A stretch of 64,000 nucleotides of DNA from Cymbidium sinense (taxonomy: Eukaryota; Streptophyta; Magnoliopsida; Asparagales; Orchidaceae): contig CM038221.1 in the NCBI GenBank assembly GCA_021442155.1, positions 148,853,601-148,917,600 on the forward strand. The letters are read 5' to 3'. Within the stretch, counting starts at the first letter, position 1, and each line of letters opens with the position of its first letter. This document shows positions 13,291 through 22,410 of this stretch, one piece after another. Position numbers and translations under genes: made by a program. A model generated the notes under the pieces. It was not told the origin of the DNA. It was given only the letters and a program-made list of their open reading frames with translations, and did no database searches.

Positions 13291-13342
13291 GCATATCCTG
13301 TAGCATATCCATTCCAATTTTACTGCTTCATAGCTATTTAAG
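13291..13342 (+). promoter_or_regulatory. P1BS x2 and TATA-like box for MIR399 A2
   Basis: Two GCATATCC motifs (13291-13298 and 13303-13310) fit GNATATNC, the PHR1 binding site. CTATTTAAG at 13334-13342 is a likely TATA box. The hairpin starts about 65 bp further downstream. Two adjacent P1BS followed by a TATA box is the layout expected of a phosphate-starvation-induced MIR399 promoter. Confidence 0.8.
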
Positions 13343-13404
13343 TAGTCAACAAATGCAGAAGTTCGACAGTGGCATCAAGTAAATAATAATATTATAGTGT
13401 GGAG

Positions 13405-13525
13405 TTTCAGAATAACAGGCAACTCTCCCTTGGCAGAGAGAATAGACACAACGATGGCATCGTTTAGATCAAGCTGTGTTTTTTTGTCTTTCTGCCAAAG
13501 GAGAATTGCCCTGCTATTCAACCAC
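13405..13525 (+). ncRNA. MIR399: MIR399 locus A2, canonical hairpin (plus strand)
   Basis: The 3' arm at 13493-13513 is a 21-nt sequence beginning TGCCAAAGGAGAATTGCC and ending CTG, which as I recall it equals the miR399 of rice a/b/c type. The 5' arm at 13418-13438 (GGCAACTCTCCCTTGGCAGA) pairs with it over almost the whole length, leaving a loop region of about 54 nt. This is the normal MIR399 layout: mature strand on the 3' arm, star on the 5' arm. miR399 guides cleavage of PHO2/UBC24 mRNA under phosphate starvation, releasing phosphate uptake and transport. Two P1BS motifs and a TATA-like box lie just upstream. Its partner A1 is head to head on the minus strand, 2.6 kb to the left. The mature sequence is intact, so this is the likely active member of unit A. 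Confidence 0.93.
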
Positions 13526-14149
13526 ACAGGAACAAGAAAACTTTTCTGCTAAGGATGGAAAAGTTTACGTAAAAAATAAGGTAAATCTACTTCTAAAGCT
13601 CGACAGGACTGATGGCTTTTGTTCTCTGGTTTCTTCATTGATGATTTTCTAGCTAAAGATCTGAAATGTTTTTTTTTCTAGGCTGGAAGAAAAATAATGA
13701 AAAATAAATCTTAACATGGTAATTTTTGATTTATTTCATAATGCCAAGTTCATAGATATGTTGTAACGTTTCAAACATCTAAAAAAAGTACCAGAAGTTC
13801 GCAGAAGCTGATCTTAATTTTTTTCTTATTAATATGTTCAATTAGCAATTAGAATTTGTTATGTATCCCATCTAGCTGTGCTGTCTTTCTCACCGTATAG
13901 CTAGATTTTCTTCCTTGAAATATTTTCGGTTAATTTTAATACTGTTTAAGCATAATTTACAAAGATGTAGAAAGCATGTGTTCTAATAATTTAGAATTTA
14001 GCAAATTTTTTTATCAGAATGATAGAAAAATAATATCGATTGAACAAAGACTACTCATATGTAAGAAATATATTTGGTTTTAAATTATAATGTATAGCAT
14101 AAAATTATGATCGCTATATTACAAATAGGTACTTTATATGCATTGAAAT

Positions 14150-14160
14150 CACACACACAC

Positions 14161-14252
<92 letters not shown>

Positions 14253-14280
14253 TTGTATATATGTATGTATGTATGTGTGT
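14150..14280. repeat. (CA)n-(TA)n-(GTAT)n compound microsatellite
   Basis: CA run 14150-14163, then an AT run to 14242, then ATGTATAT and GTATGTAT variants. The unit B copy (50275-50345) has the same composition but is much shorter in the AT part. Confidence 0.95.
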
Positions 14281-14589
14281 ATAGTGTGAAGTATAAAGAT
14301 CACAAAGTCATGTGACTTTAAATAATTGCATCATAACTATAAGTTTAGTGTTATATTTATCTAGAAATTTTCATGAAGTCTATACATACCCGTGTGATAA
14401 TTTTAGAATAACAACTATGCTATTTGAGCTTACAAACTTCTACCACCATTTTTATTAACCTGTTCAATCTATCTTGATCCTTATATTTCTTCTAATTTCT
14501 ATAGAAGTTTTATTAAAGCTTAGCAATGGATATAATAATAATTATACAATCATTATATCATTGTCAAGCCAATACCAGTTATGAGAGTT

Positions 14590-15680
14590 GGGGTCTTCAA
14601 AGCGAAGACTTATTTTGATTCCTACACATTTGTGAAGTTGTTTATGATTGTTTTATGAAGCCACAAGAAAGAGATGTGTGGCTTCACCGCTTTAAAAAGT
14701 GATGCTCCCTAAGGAACTTAGAGGAATGTTAAACAATCATATATTTTATTTATCAAGTGATATATTATCAATATTCAAGAAAGTTATGAGGTTACAATTC
14801 CATCCTTATAAAGGAGTCCACATCAAAGAGTGTTCACCTCAAGCACAATGAGAAAAGTTTGAAGCTTTACATAGGAGGTGCCAAAATGTGTTACGCATTA
14901 CATTTCATAAGTCTTCAATACAATTAACTTTTTAAGAAAGAATTACAAAACTTTGTAAGACTTCCAAATTTTAAGAGAAATTATATTCTTGTGAATATAA
15001 AGTTTGAATACATTATAGTGGCTAGTGAAGAGTACAAGGACTTCAGTCCATGATGATTAAGAAGCTTATGGGTTTATCATAGAGATCTGAGCAAAGGCTA
15101 ATAAAGAAGAAAAAGCCTTTAGAGAAAGTTCTTCAAACATAGGTTTCTTAAAAAAGGTTAAAGAAAATTATATAAATGAATGCAAAGGCCATAATAATAA
15201 GAGGATGTAAAAGGCTATAATAATAAGAGGATGTAAAAAAGCAAAGATCAAATGTTATGATTGCAAAAAAAAAAATATGATCATTATGCTTTAGATTGTT
15301 GGTATAAAAGATTTCAATCAAGTTAATAAAATTTGAATTTTATAAATAACCAAAGATGTCGTTTTCTTATTAGAATGAGAAGAAGAAGAAATTAATGAAC
15401 AATCTATATAATATTTATACGCCAGAATAATCATGCCCATGTGCAGCTACACAAAAAAAAAAAAAAAAGTTTTGGGCCTAGCTAGATGAATTTGTATATA
15501 AAAGTCTCTTTTGGTGATTCTTCCAAGGCATGGGTAACCGGTAAAAGTAATAATCTCACACATTGGGAAGATAAAAGTTACCAATTTATTTCCAATGTTT
15601 ATTCTATCAAGTATTTGGTGTTTAGAAAAACTTTTGGATAAATATTACAATATTTATATGAAGTAGAAAAGTATATATTT
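14590..15680 (+). pseudogene. Ty1/Copia gag-protease relic in unit A
   Basis: Heavily broken frames resemble a plant Copia polyprotein in order. A gag helical part lies at about 14840-15120 (EKFEALHRRC; FEYIIVA-like and KDFSSMMIKKLMGL phrases). A zinc knuckle lies near 15245-15300 (CYDCKK, then DHYALDCWYK). A stretch near 15490-15560 resembles the segment after the protease (VSFGDSSKAWVTGKSNN). Frames are interrupted by stops, indels and an A-run. No LTR is seen, and reverse transcriptase and integrase are absent. The relic is shared with unit B and so predates the duplication. The frames run in the same direction as MIR399 A2. Confidence 0.6.
15180..15240 (+). repeat. two-unit 29-bp tandem repeat
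   Basis: Two adjacent copies of a unit containing GGCTATAATAATAAGAGGATG lie inside the Copia relic. Both copies are present in unit B (51245-51300). Confidence 0.8.
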
Positions 15681-15964
15681 AAGAGGCTAAAATGATAAGT
15701 TATTTGTTAATGTAAAATGCCAAATAGTCTTTTATTCTCATTATTTATCAAGTATGTTAATCTACTTATATCAAATATTCTTCTTGATTATGATATTTGA
15801 GATTAGGCATCTTCATTTTAATGATCTCCGACAACTACCGGCAATCAAACACATGAGAAATATATTATCACATATCAATTCTCCAAAATAATTATATGAA
15901 TAGTGTGTTATTATTAAGCAAGTGAGGAGAAACTTCACGTAAGAGGCATGTAGTTCAACAAAAC

Positions 15965-16125
15965 CAATATTTATAAACCCATTGTGGGCTCCAAAAATTC
16001 TCCACCGATCTCTCGACACATGAAGCGAGTATGATTTAAGTGTAGGTATAATTCTTAGAAGATAGATGTAATAGTAGATAAAACACTACCCAGAGATTTT
16101 GCCCTCATTTCATAATTACTTATTT
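15965..16125 (-). repeat. inverted fragment of TE-X terminal block
   Basis: Reverse-complementary to the end of TE-X copy 1. ATTGTGGGCTCCAAAAATTC here corresponds to GAATTTTTGGAGCCCACAAT at 6911-6930, and AAACACTACCCAGAGATTT corresponds to AAATCTCTAGGTAGTGT. Unit A is therefore bracketed by TE-X terminal blocks in opposite orientation. The fragment is also present in unit B (52015-52170). Confidence 0.7.
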
Positions 16126-16554
16126 ATGAATTTAATACTTTGAGTAATATTAAGAGGTTCTATTCATAAACAAACATCAACTCAATATCCACTCATTAAG
16201 TTTTAAATTTTATTTAATAAGCGGACTTCAAATTATCTTAATCTCTTGTGAGTTTGGTTTGTGCCGGAGGAATTCAAGTTTATTTCCAAATTTTATAGGT
16301 TCAAAGTTGATCTACATTTTCTTACTTGAAATATGATTTTTAATTTTATTTGTACTCAAATCTTTTTCGAATTCATTTCCAGTTCATTTATATTTAATTT
16401 TCAATTAATTTCTTTAGAACTTTATATTTTATATTTAACATAATCTTAAATTATTATTTTTTGTTAAGTCCAAAAAAATTAGACAAAATTTTGTAACAAT
16501 TGTCGGTATTTACGCATCATCCTCGCATAAACTACATCAGTATTATTTTGGCAA

Positions 16555-16895
16555 ACTTGTCACGCCATCATGGCGTGGTTTTTTTAACCTGAGTAATCCG
16601 ATCTCGTTACGATGAATAGCAGGGATCATTGATAAAAAAATATTTGCAAATATTCTTCTCTCCTTTTTTTTCTATGCATTTGTCAAAATTTCGATAACAT
16701 TTCGGCTTAAGGGACTGCATCTAACTATTTATTTTTTAGGCTTATCCGTCACACCCTGATGAGCGTGACGATTGGTGTTTTGAAACATCTAAATCGATTT
16801 TCATCTCGTCATGTCTTGATGAGCGTGATGATTGGTGTTTTGAAACATCTAATTCGATTTTCATCTCGTCACACCTTGATGAGCATGACGAGGTC
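16555..16895. repeat. about 61-bp tandem repeat with internal palindrome, unit A
   Basis: Three tandem units start near 16747, 16808 and 16868. Each begins with CGTCACACCCTGATGAGCGTGACG or a variant, an interrupted palindrome of CGTCAC and GTGACG, followed by ATTGGTGTTTTGAAACATCTAA. A related isolated palindrome (CACGCCATCATGGCGTG) lies at about 16561-16577. Unit B carries five units. The function is unknown; each palindrome could form a short hairpin. Confidence 0.8.
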
Positions 16896-16896
16896 T

Positions 16897-17571
16897 TCAA
16901 ATCTGAAGTACAACTGAGTTTATCATATCTGCATATTTAACAGCCAAATTGAGTGACATACACCTAGCTGGTGCTATTGTATAACATCAAACCCTCTTTT
17001 TTGTCAAGATTACCCAATTTTTTCTATTCTGAACAACCAGCATTGCTAGCATTGCTGCTACACCAGAACCAAGAGAATGTCCAGCAAAAGTGAGGGTATA
17101 GTTAGGATACTTAATCCAGCAACTCTTTTATAGCATCACATTCTGCATTCAACACCCATGCAGCAGCCTTTAGTAGCCCATGAGAACATAACCTCCATCA
17201 ATTTTCCTCTTTCCAAGTCTGTTATCAAGTAGTAGAGCATAATCGCTTTCCTTCGCCAAATTTAAGCCTCTTATTGCAAGAACAATATCGGCATGGTCAT
17301 GATCAACATAGAGCAAGTAAAGTGTCACTCGACCGCGAGTTTCATCATATGTTTTGCGGCAAACAACCGACTGAGGATTCAGGCCATAGCCTCTTGGTGG
17401 TTCCCACTGAGGGTGTTGCACAGATTCAAATTCTTCAATTGTGGCAAGGGCCCAGTTTTCACTGTCGTGGCCGGCATTATGGATGTAACGCTTCCAAGCC
17501 CAACGGGCACAGGCAAGGCAGTAGACACACTCAAGGAGGGGCAGATCGAAGGCAAATGACATCTGGGACAA
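16897..17571 (-). pseudogene. class 3 lipase (DAG-lipase-like) gene fragment, broken
   Basis: Minus-strand frames reproduce a plant class 3 lipase of the mono-/diacylglycerol-lipase-like group in order: [18 protein letters not shown] near the start, YVDHDHADIVLAIRGLNLAK and SDYALLLDNRLG in the middle, then KAAAWVLNAECDAIKELL, the nucleophile elbow TLTFAGHSLGSGVAAML (GHSLG, complement of about 17037-17093), and finally IAPARCMSLNLAV and ADMINSVVLQ. Intact family members are several times longer. At least three frame breaks separate the blocks (near 17178, 17110 and 17005). About 15 residues between EEFE and the PPRGYGL block are missing compared with the family as I know it. No introns are visible between the blocks, so it may derive from a spliced copy. 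It is followed directly by the palindromic repeat and preceded by the ABCE fragment on the same strand. It is not functional. Confidence 0.88.
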
Positions 17572-17589
17572 ACGGCTAGAAGTTGAGCT

Positions 17590-17882
17590 GGTAGCCTATG
17601 CAGCTCGAATGTGTTTGGTCCACAACGATGCGTTGCATCTTTGTCAAGATCCTTTGGTAGATTAATAATTTGAATTGCCTTAAAAGGACAATTCTTGACA
17701 TAGAGACCACATCCAATGCATAATTATTCAGAAATGAAAGCAATTCTTGAGGAAGATATAACCTCTATGCAAAGTTTGCATGTTTTCACCACAGGACAAC
17801 TCTTCTTGCACTCTTGGCGGCATTTCTTCGGCTTACACCCATCGGAACTGACGATGGCGATCCGAGTCAGTCTATCAGCCAT
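17590..17882 (-). pseudogene. ABCE/RLI 5' fragment with N-terminal iron-sulfur domain, broken
   Basis: The start codon is at 17882-17880 on the minus strand. The frame reads [18 protein letters not shown], then [47 protein letters not shown] and finally [11 protein letters not shown]. This is the N-terminal ferredoxin-like [4Fe-4S] region of ABCE (RNase L inhibitor, Rli1), the essential ribosome-recycling ATPase. Only about 95 codons remain; the two ATPase domains are absent. An in-frame stop stands before LCIGCG, where a glutamate is expected. After HRLP the frame runs into the lipase fragment, 20-30 bases away on the same strand. Most cluster cysteines are still present, so the decay is fairly recent. 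It is not a functional ABCE. Confidence 0.9.
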
Positions 17883-18370
17883 CTCGCCCCGCCAAAACCA
17901 ACTGATCCAGAATTAGAAAACCTGATCTCCCACACGCTGTCGCAACGAGTCCAAGGACTGATAAAGAGATCGAAGGCGCAAACACAGCGAATAAGAGATT
18001 CGAAGCACCGCCTCTCCCTGCTTTCCTCCTAAGCAGAAGCCCTTCGCAACGTCTCCCTTCTCTTTTCCGGGCAGCAGCGAAGCGGAGGAACTAAAGAAGG
18101 AGAACTTACGGTTTGGCTTGCGTGCGGCTTGGACGAGAGGGGGAGAAGGTGAGGGAACCGTGCAGTTGGACCCACCAGAGCTCGAAGCCTTGCGGTTGAG
18201 GGAAGAAATAAAGCCGAGAGGGGGGAACGGTTGCTCGGCTGGGAGGAGGCGGGATCGTTTGTTGGACTTCGAATGCAAAGGGGGTGGAGGAAGTCGAAGC
18301 CTTGCGTTCCATCTGTTGGGCTCGCGTGAGCAGAGGGATCAGGTCGTGCGTTTAGTCGGCCGTGAATAGG
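17883..18370 (-). promoter_or_regulatory. probable 5' leader of the ABCE fragment with UTR intron signals
   Basis: GC-richer DNA lies directly upstream of the ABCE start on the minus strand. A strong donor (GTAAGTTCT, complement of 18101-18109) and an acceptor-like CTGGATCAG (complement of 17902-17910) would bound a 208-bp intron ending 20 bases before the start codon. This suggests that the fragment carries its original genomic 5' leader and perhaps its promoter, rather than being a simple cDNA copy. The open frames here on both strands are GC-driven and not considered coding. Confidence 0.5.
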
Positions 18371-18479
18371 GAAATTAGGGTTAATTTTGGGTTATTAAGA
18401 ATAAATAGGCATTTTAAATTAATTTCATAAACGTTTAATTAGTCTTTATATAAATTTTACGCCGACATTAATATAGGGT

Positions 18480-18988
18480 TAATATATATGTTGATTCAAG
18501 ATTATTCTGATGTTCCGGACACAACGACGTAGTCCATTTCATGATCGGAGACCATTTGGTTCAAGTCGGCGTCAAATCGAGTAGATTTCAGCTTAAAAAT
18601 GCGCATCACCGCTTCCAATCGCTCGACATTCGCACAGACTTGTCCGAATTGATTTCAAATAGTCTCACTTGATAGATTTTGATGTTTCAAAACTAACAGC
18701 ACAATCAATTTCATGAACGGAGGTCGTTTGAGCATCGTCGCAGCCTCCCGACTCCGATATACGTGTAGACACATTGACAGCTCGATCGGTTGATCGTTAG
18801 ATTATACAATATTTATAATCTGACCAATTTCGATGTTCTGAACGTGATGGTGAAGTCCGTTCGTCGATCGGAGGTCATTTGGGCATCGTCGCAGCCTCCC
18901 GACTCTAATATGCTCGTCGACACATTTGCAGCTCAATTGCTTGATCGGTTGATTGTTAGATTATGCAATATTTATATTCCGACTAATT
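18480..18988 (-). repeat. TE-X inverted arm preceding copy 2
   Basis: Reverse-complementary to about 19630-20370 within TE-X copy 2. For example, GACCATTTGGTTCAAGTCGG and TGATGTTCCGGACACAACG mirror the phrases near 20260-20320. It contains its own internal duplication of about 150 bp, with GCATCGTCGCAGCCTCCCGA at about 18733 and 18883. Together with copy 2 it would fold into a stem of several hundred bp. A chance frame crosses it. Confidence 0.75.
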
Positions 18989-20639
18989 GGAGTGCATAAA
19001 CTTCCTGACAAGTCAATAGGGATAAATCAAGTCAACCCTTCATCAAGTCCGCCAAGGTCAAAGCTAGGTGAGAAGGAATTTCAAATCCGTTCAAGCATAG
19101 ATAAATCGATTACCCAGTGGAGTCCTTCATCAAAACAAGCAGACTAATTCCTCCATCAAACCCAACCAAGCATGAAGCTAGGGTCGGAGGAGGCTCAAAT
19201 CTCCAATGACATAAAAAAAAGAGATCTTCGGCAAAGCAATTGAAGCAACTAGTAGATGGTACAAGAACTCTTATCTATTCGATAAGTCGGTTCTAACAAA
19301 TCGGTCAATCCCCATCATTTAACATGTCCTGAATAAGACAACATACTAATGACAAATCCTGGCAAAGCTCTGTAAGCTATTATAATCGAAGCTAAAATGA
19401 TCCAAGCTCTGTGGCCAGCCCAAATGGTCAACCAGTTTTTAACAAATGTGACTCGCTCCATTTGCGAATCACATTTGTTGGGGTGCATTTGTTGACCTCC
19501 ACATATGTTTCATAAACCAAGACAAGCCTGCAAATCAAATTTGACGGACTTCGGAGGTGATAGTGCGCAAATCAAGATTCAAAATACACTGTACATCACC
19601 GAAAATGGTCGAAATGACCTCTGATCGACGAACGGATTTCATCGTCACATTCAGAACATCAAAATTGATCAGAATATAAATATTACAAAATCTAATGAGC
19701 AATTGTTTAAGCGTTCCACCTATCAATGTGTCGACACGTATATCAGAGTTGGGAAGTTATGATGATATCCAAATGACCTCTGTTCATAAAATTGATCATT
19801 CCGTTAGCTTTAAAATAACAAAATCCATCAAATGAGACTATCTGTGCTCAATTCAAACAAGTCTATGCAAATGTCGAGTGATTTGAAGTGACAGCGCGTA
19901 AATCGAGGCTGAAATATATTGGAAGTCGTTGAAATTAACTCAAATGACCTCTGATCGACGAACGGACTTTGCCATCACGTTTAGAATGTTGAAATTGGTC
20001 AGGATATAAATATTGCATGACTTGATGAGCAACCGATCAAGCGCTCGAGTCGTCAATGCGTCTACATGCATATCAAGGTTAGGAGGCACCGATGCAAGTC
20101 AAATGACCTTCGTTCACAAAATTGATCGTGCCATTGGCTTCAAAACACTAAAATATTTGAAATAAGACTATTCGCACTCAATTCAGATGAGTTTGTACGA
20201 TAATCGAGCGGTAAAAAATAATGACGCATAATTTTAGCTGAAATTGACTCGATTTGGCGCAGACTCGAACCAAATGGCCTCCGATCATGAAACGGACCGC
20301 GCCATTGCGTTCAGAAAAATGGAATTACTCTAAATCAATATATATTGACTATGTACATTTATTGATGCAAAATCCACATTAAAAATATTTATAAATGTAA
20401 AATTTATTAAAAAAATTCTTAAATTACCCCCATGCTCAACCGTTCCCCACTATTTTCAATTTTCTGAAAAAGAAAATAAAACTGAGAAGAAAACCACTCC
20501 CCCCATTTCCAGCAGTTCCCCCCTCATTCTCTCTCGCATTTCTCTCTCCTGCATTTTTCCTCTCACATCCAAGAAAAGGTAAAAAATCTCTCCTCTCCTC
20601 TCTCTGAATTTTCCAATTTAGGATGTTACGGTAAAATCC

Positions 20640-21210
20640 GCATTTTGCCGCTATTCCGCATCTCGTCCATGCATGATATTTTGTCAACGTAATTCCATGC
20701 ATTTCCCCTCCACCGGTGATGTCCCGCGCATGCCGCAAAAGTAATTTCGTGCATGGCTGGCCGGCAAAAAGCAGCGTCTCGCCCGCCTTCAGCGTTCAGT
20801 GTGACCCTATGCCGCCAGCCATTCCACGTGATCCGAACCGTCGACTGCTTCCTCCATTCTGCGACCGAATCCGTAGGCCGCTGACCGGTCGCTTCTCGCC
20901 ATCGTCTCAATCGGCGACCAGCCGTGCGTGATCCGCCCGCTCCTTTACCTTTTGTAAGACACATCGACCCTCCATCCGTCTTCCGATCCAACCTTGCACC
21001 CAAACGGCCCGGCTTATCAGCCCCGGACCGGCTCCTTAACCGTTCCGCAGGCGGTTTCGCCGACCCGCCCGCCTTCTTCTAGCCACCAACCTTCTTCCCT
21101 CAGAGGCCCTGACTCCTCCCTGACCCACCATTGATTACGGTGCGGTAAATCCAATTGCAAACCTTGCCCATTCTGTGCAATCTTTCCCATAAGCTCACAA
21201 CCCATCCAAA
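20640..21210. other. GC-rich block inside TE-X copy 2
   Basis: The base composition rises sharply compared with both sides. Long frames occur on both strands, but they lack recognisable domains and are not maintained in copy 1 (3300-3870). I treat them as non-coding. The block could be a promoter-like region of the element. Confidence 0.5.
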
Positions 21211-21234
21211 TTTTATCATTTTCGCTTCACCGTA

Positions 21235-21660
21235 ATCAGGGGAAGAACATTGTTAAGAGTCAAATTATTTTTTCGATTTTCGACGTTGCATCCCTTGCTT
21301 TAGCCGTCCACCTTTCGCTTCTCCGTAAATCGGGGGAAAAACATCATCAAGAGGCGAATTCTTCCTTCTATTTTTGGTGTCGCATGCCTCGTAGCCCTTC
21401 CAGTTTTTTCTTCGCCGCAAATCGGGGGAAGAACATCGTCAAGAGGTGAATTCTTCCTTCAATTTCTAGTGTTGCACTCCCCGTAACCCTTCCAACCTTT
21501 GCTGCATTACAATTGGGGGAAGAACATTATCAAGAGGTGAATTCTTCTTTCGATTTCTAGCGTCACATTCCTTGCTTTAGTCTTCCTACCTTCGCTTCGC
21601 CGTAAAACAAGGGGAAGAACATCGTCAAGAGGCAAACTATTCTTTCGATTTTCAGCATCG
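21235..21660 (+). repeat. tandem subrepeats, about 75-90 bp, in TE-X copy 2
   Basis: Five units share GGGGAAGAACAT, then CAAGAGGCGAATTCTTCCTT and TTCGATTTT, ending in variants of CACTCC. Copy 1 keeps about three units at 3880-4100. Confidence 0.8.
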
Positions 21661-21769
21661 CACTCCTTACCTTACATTCTCAACCATATACCTAACCCCG
21701 CCTTTTCATAAGTTACCAAAAATAAGTCAGAAAATGTGGGATATGTGAATGGATATATATTGTATGCTT

Positions 21770-22410
21770 GTGTTTCTTTGCAGGTTTGAAGACCTTGTTA
21801 TGCTCAAGAGAGCATGATGGGATGAAAAAATAGGCTGTGGTGTCGCAAGACACCGCTCGCTACGCTCAAGAGGGTGTACCGAGTAAGCCAAACACTTGTT
21901 GGATGTTGATCCCCCTAGACGAAATGTTACCGAAATTTTGTCCAATTTCCGGACTTAGAAAAAAAAGGAGGGAATGAATATATATTGCATTTATTTTCTT
22001 TGCAGGTTTGAAGGCCTTATTGTGCTCAAGAGGGTGTGAAGAGATGAAAACTCGGTTGTGGTGTCGCAAGACACAACTCACTACGCTCAAGAGGGCATAC
22101 CGAGCAGGCCAAAATACCCCCGATGCAGCCCCCTACATGGGGATGACGCCGGGAGGCTGCCAAAATTTTGTCTGATTTCTAGACTTAAAGAAAAGGGGGC
22201 ATTGAATATATATTGCATTTGTCTTCTTTCAGGTTTAAAGGCCTCGTTATGCTCAAGAGGGCGCGACGAGATAAAAAACTGGCAACGGTGTCGCAAGACA
22301 TCACTCGTTATGCTCAAGAGGGCGTACCGAGTAGGCTAAAACATCCTCGATGCAGCCTTCTACACGGGGATTATGCTAGGAAGCTGTCGAAATTGCGTCA
22401 AATTTTTTGA
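21770..22410 (+). repeat. tandem subrepeats, about 190-250 bp, in TE-X copy 2
   Basis: Three units share CAGGTTTGAAG, GCTCAAGAGGG, GTCGCAAGACA, a second GCTCAAGAGGGCGTACCGAG and a distal GATGCAGCCCCC with GGGATGACGC. Copy 1 has one unit at about 4400-4560, so the array is variable between copies. Confidence 0.8.

Larger units (their letters stand above)
6929..17342 (+). repeat. segmental duplication unit A (10.4 kb)
   Basis: Matches 43162-53420 nearly base for base, with scattered substitutions and short indels. It starts at GATCAACCTATTACATG and ends inside the lipase pseudogene, at the CCGCGAGTTT phrase. It contains two head-to-head MIR399 loci, a Copia relic, an inverted TE-X fragment and the palindromic tandem repeat. 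Apart from the features listed separately, 6929-10700, 10971-13280 and 13530-14140 are AT-rich spacer in which I see no gene. Confidence 0.95.

Noticed and set aside
17274..17579. Plus-strand frames of 88-101 codons
   Set aside because: Shadows of the minus-strand lipase fragment, which has clear family similarity.
20626..21003. 125-codon minus-strand frame
   Set aside because: GC-rich TE-X block, not conserved in copy 1.
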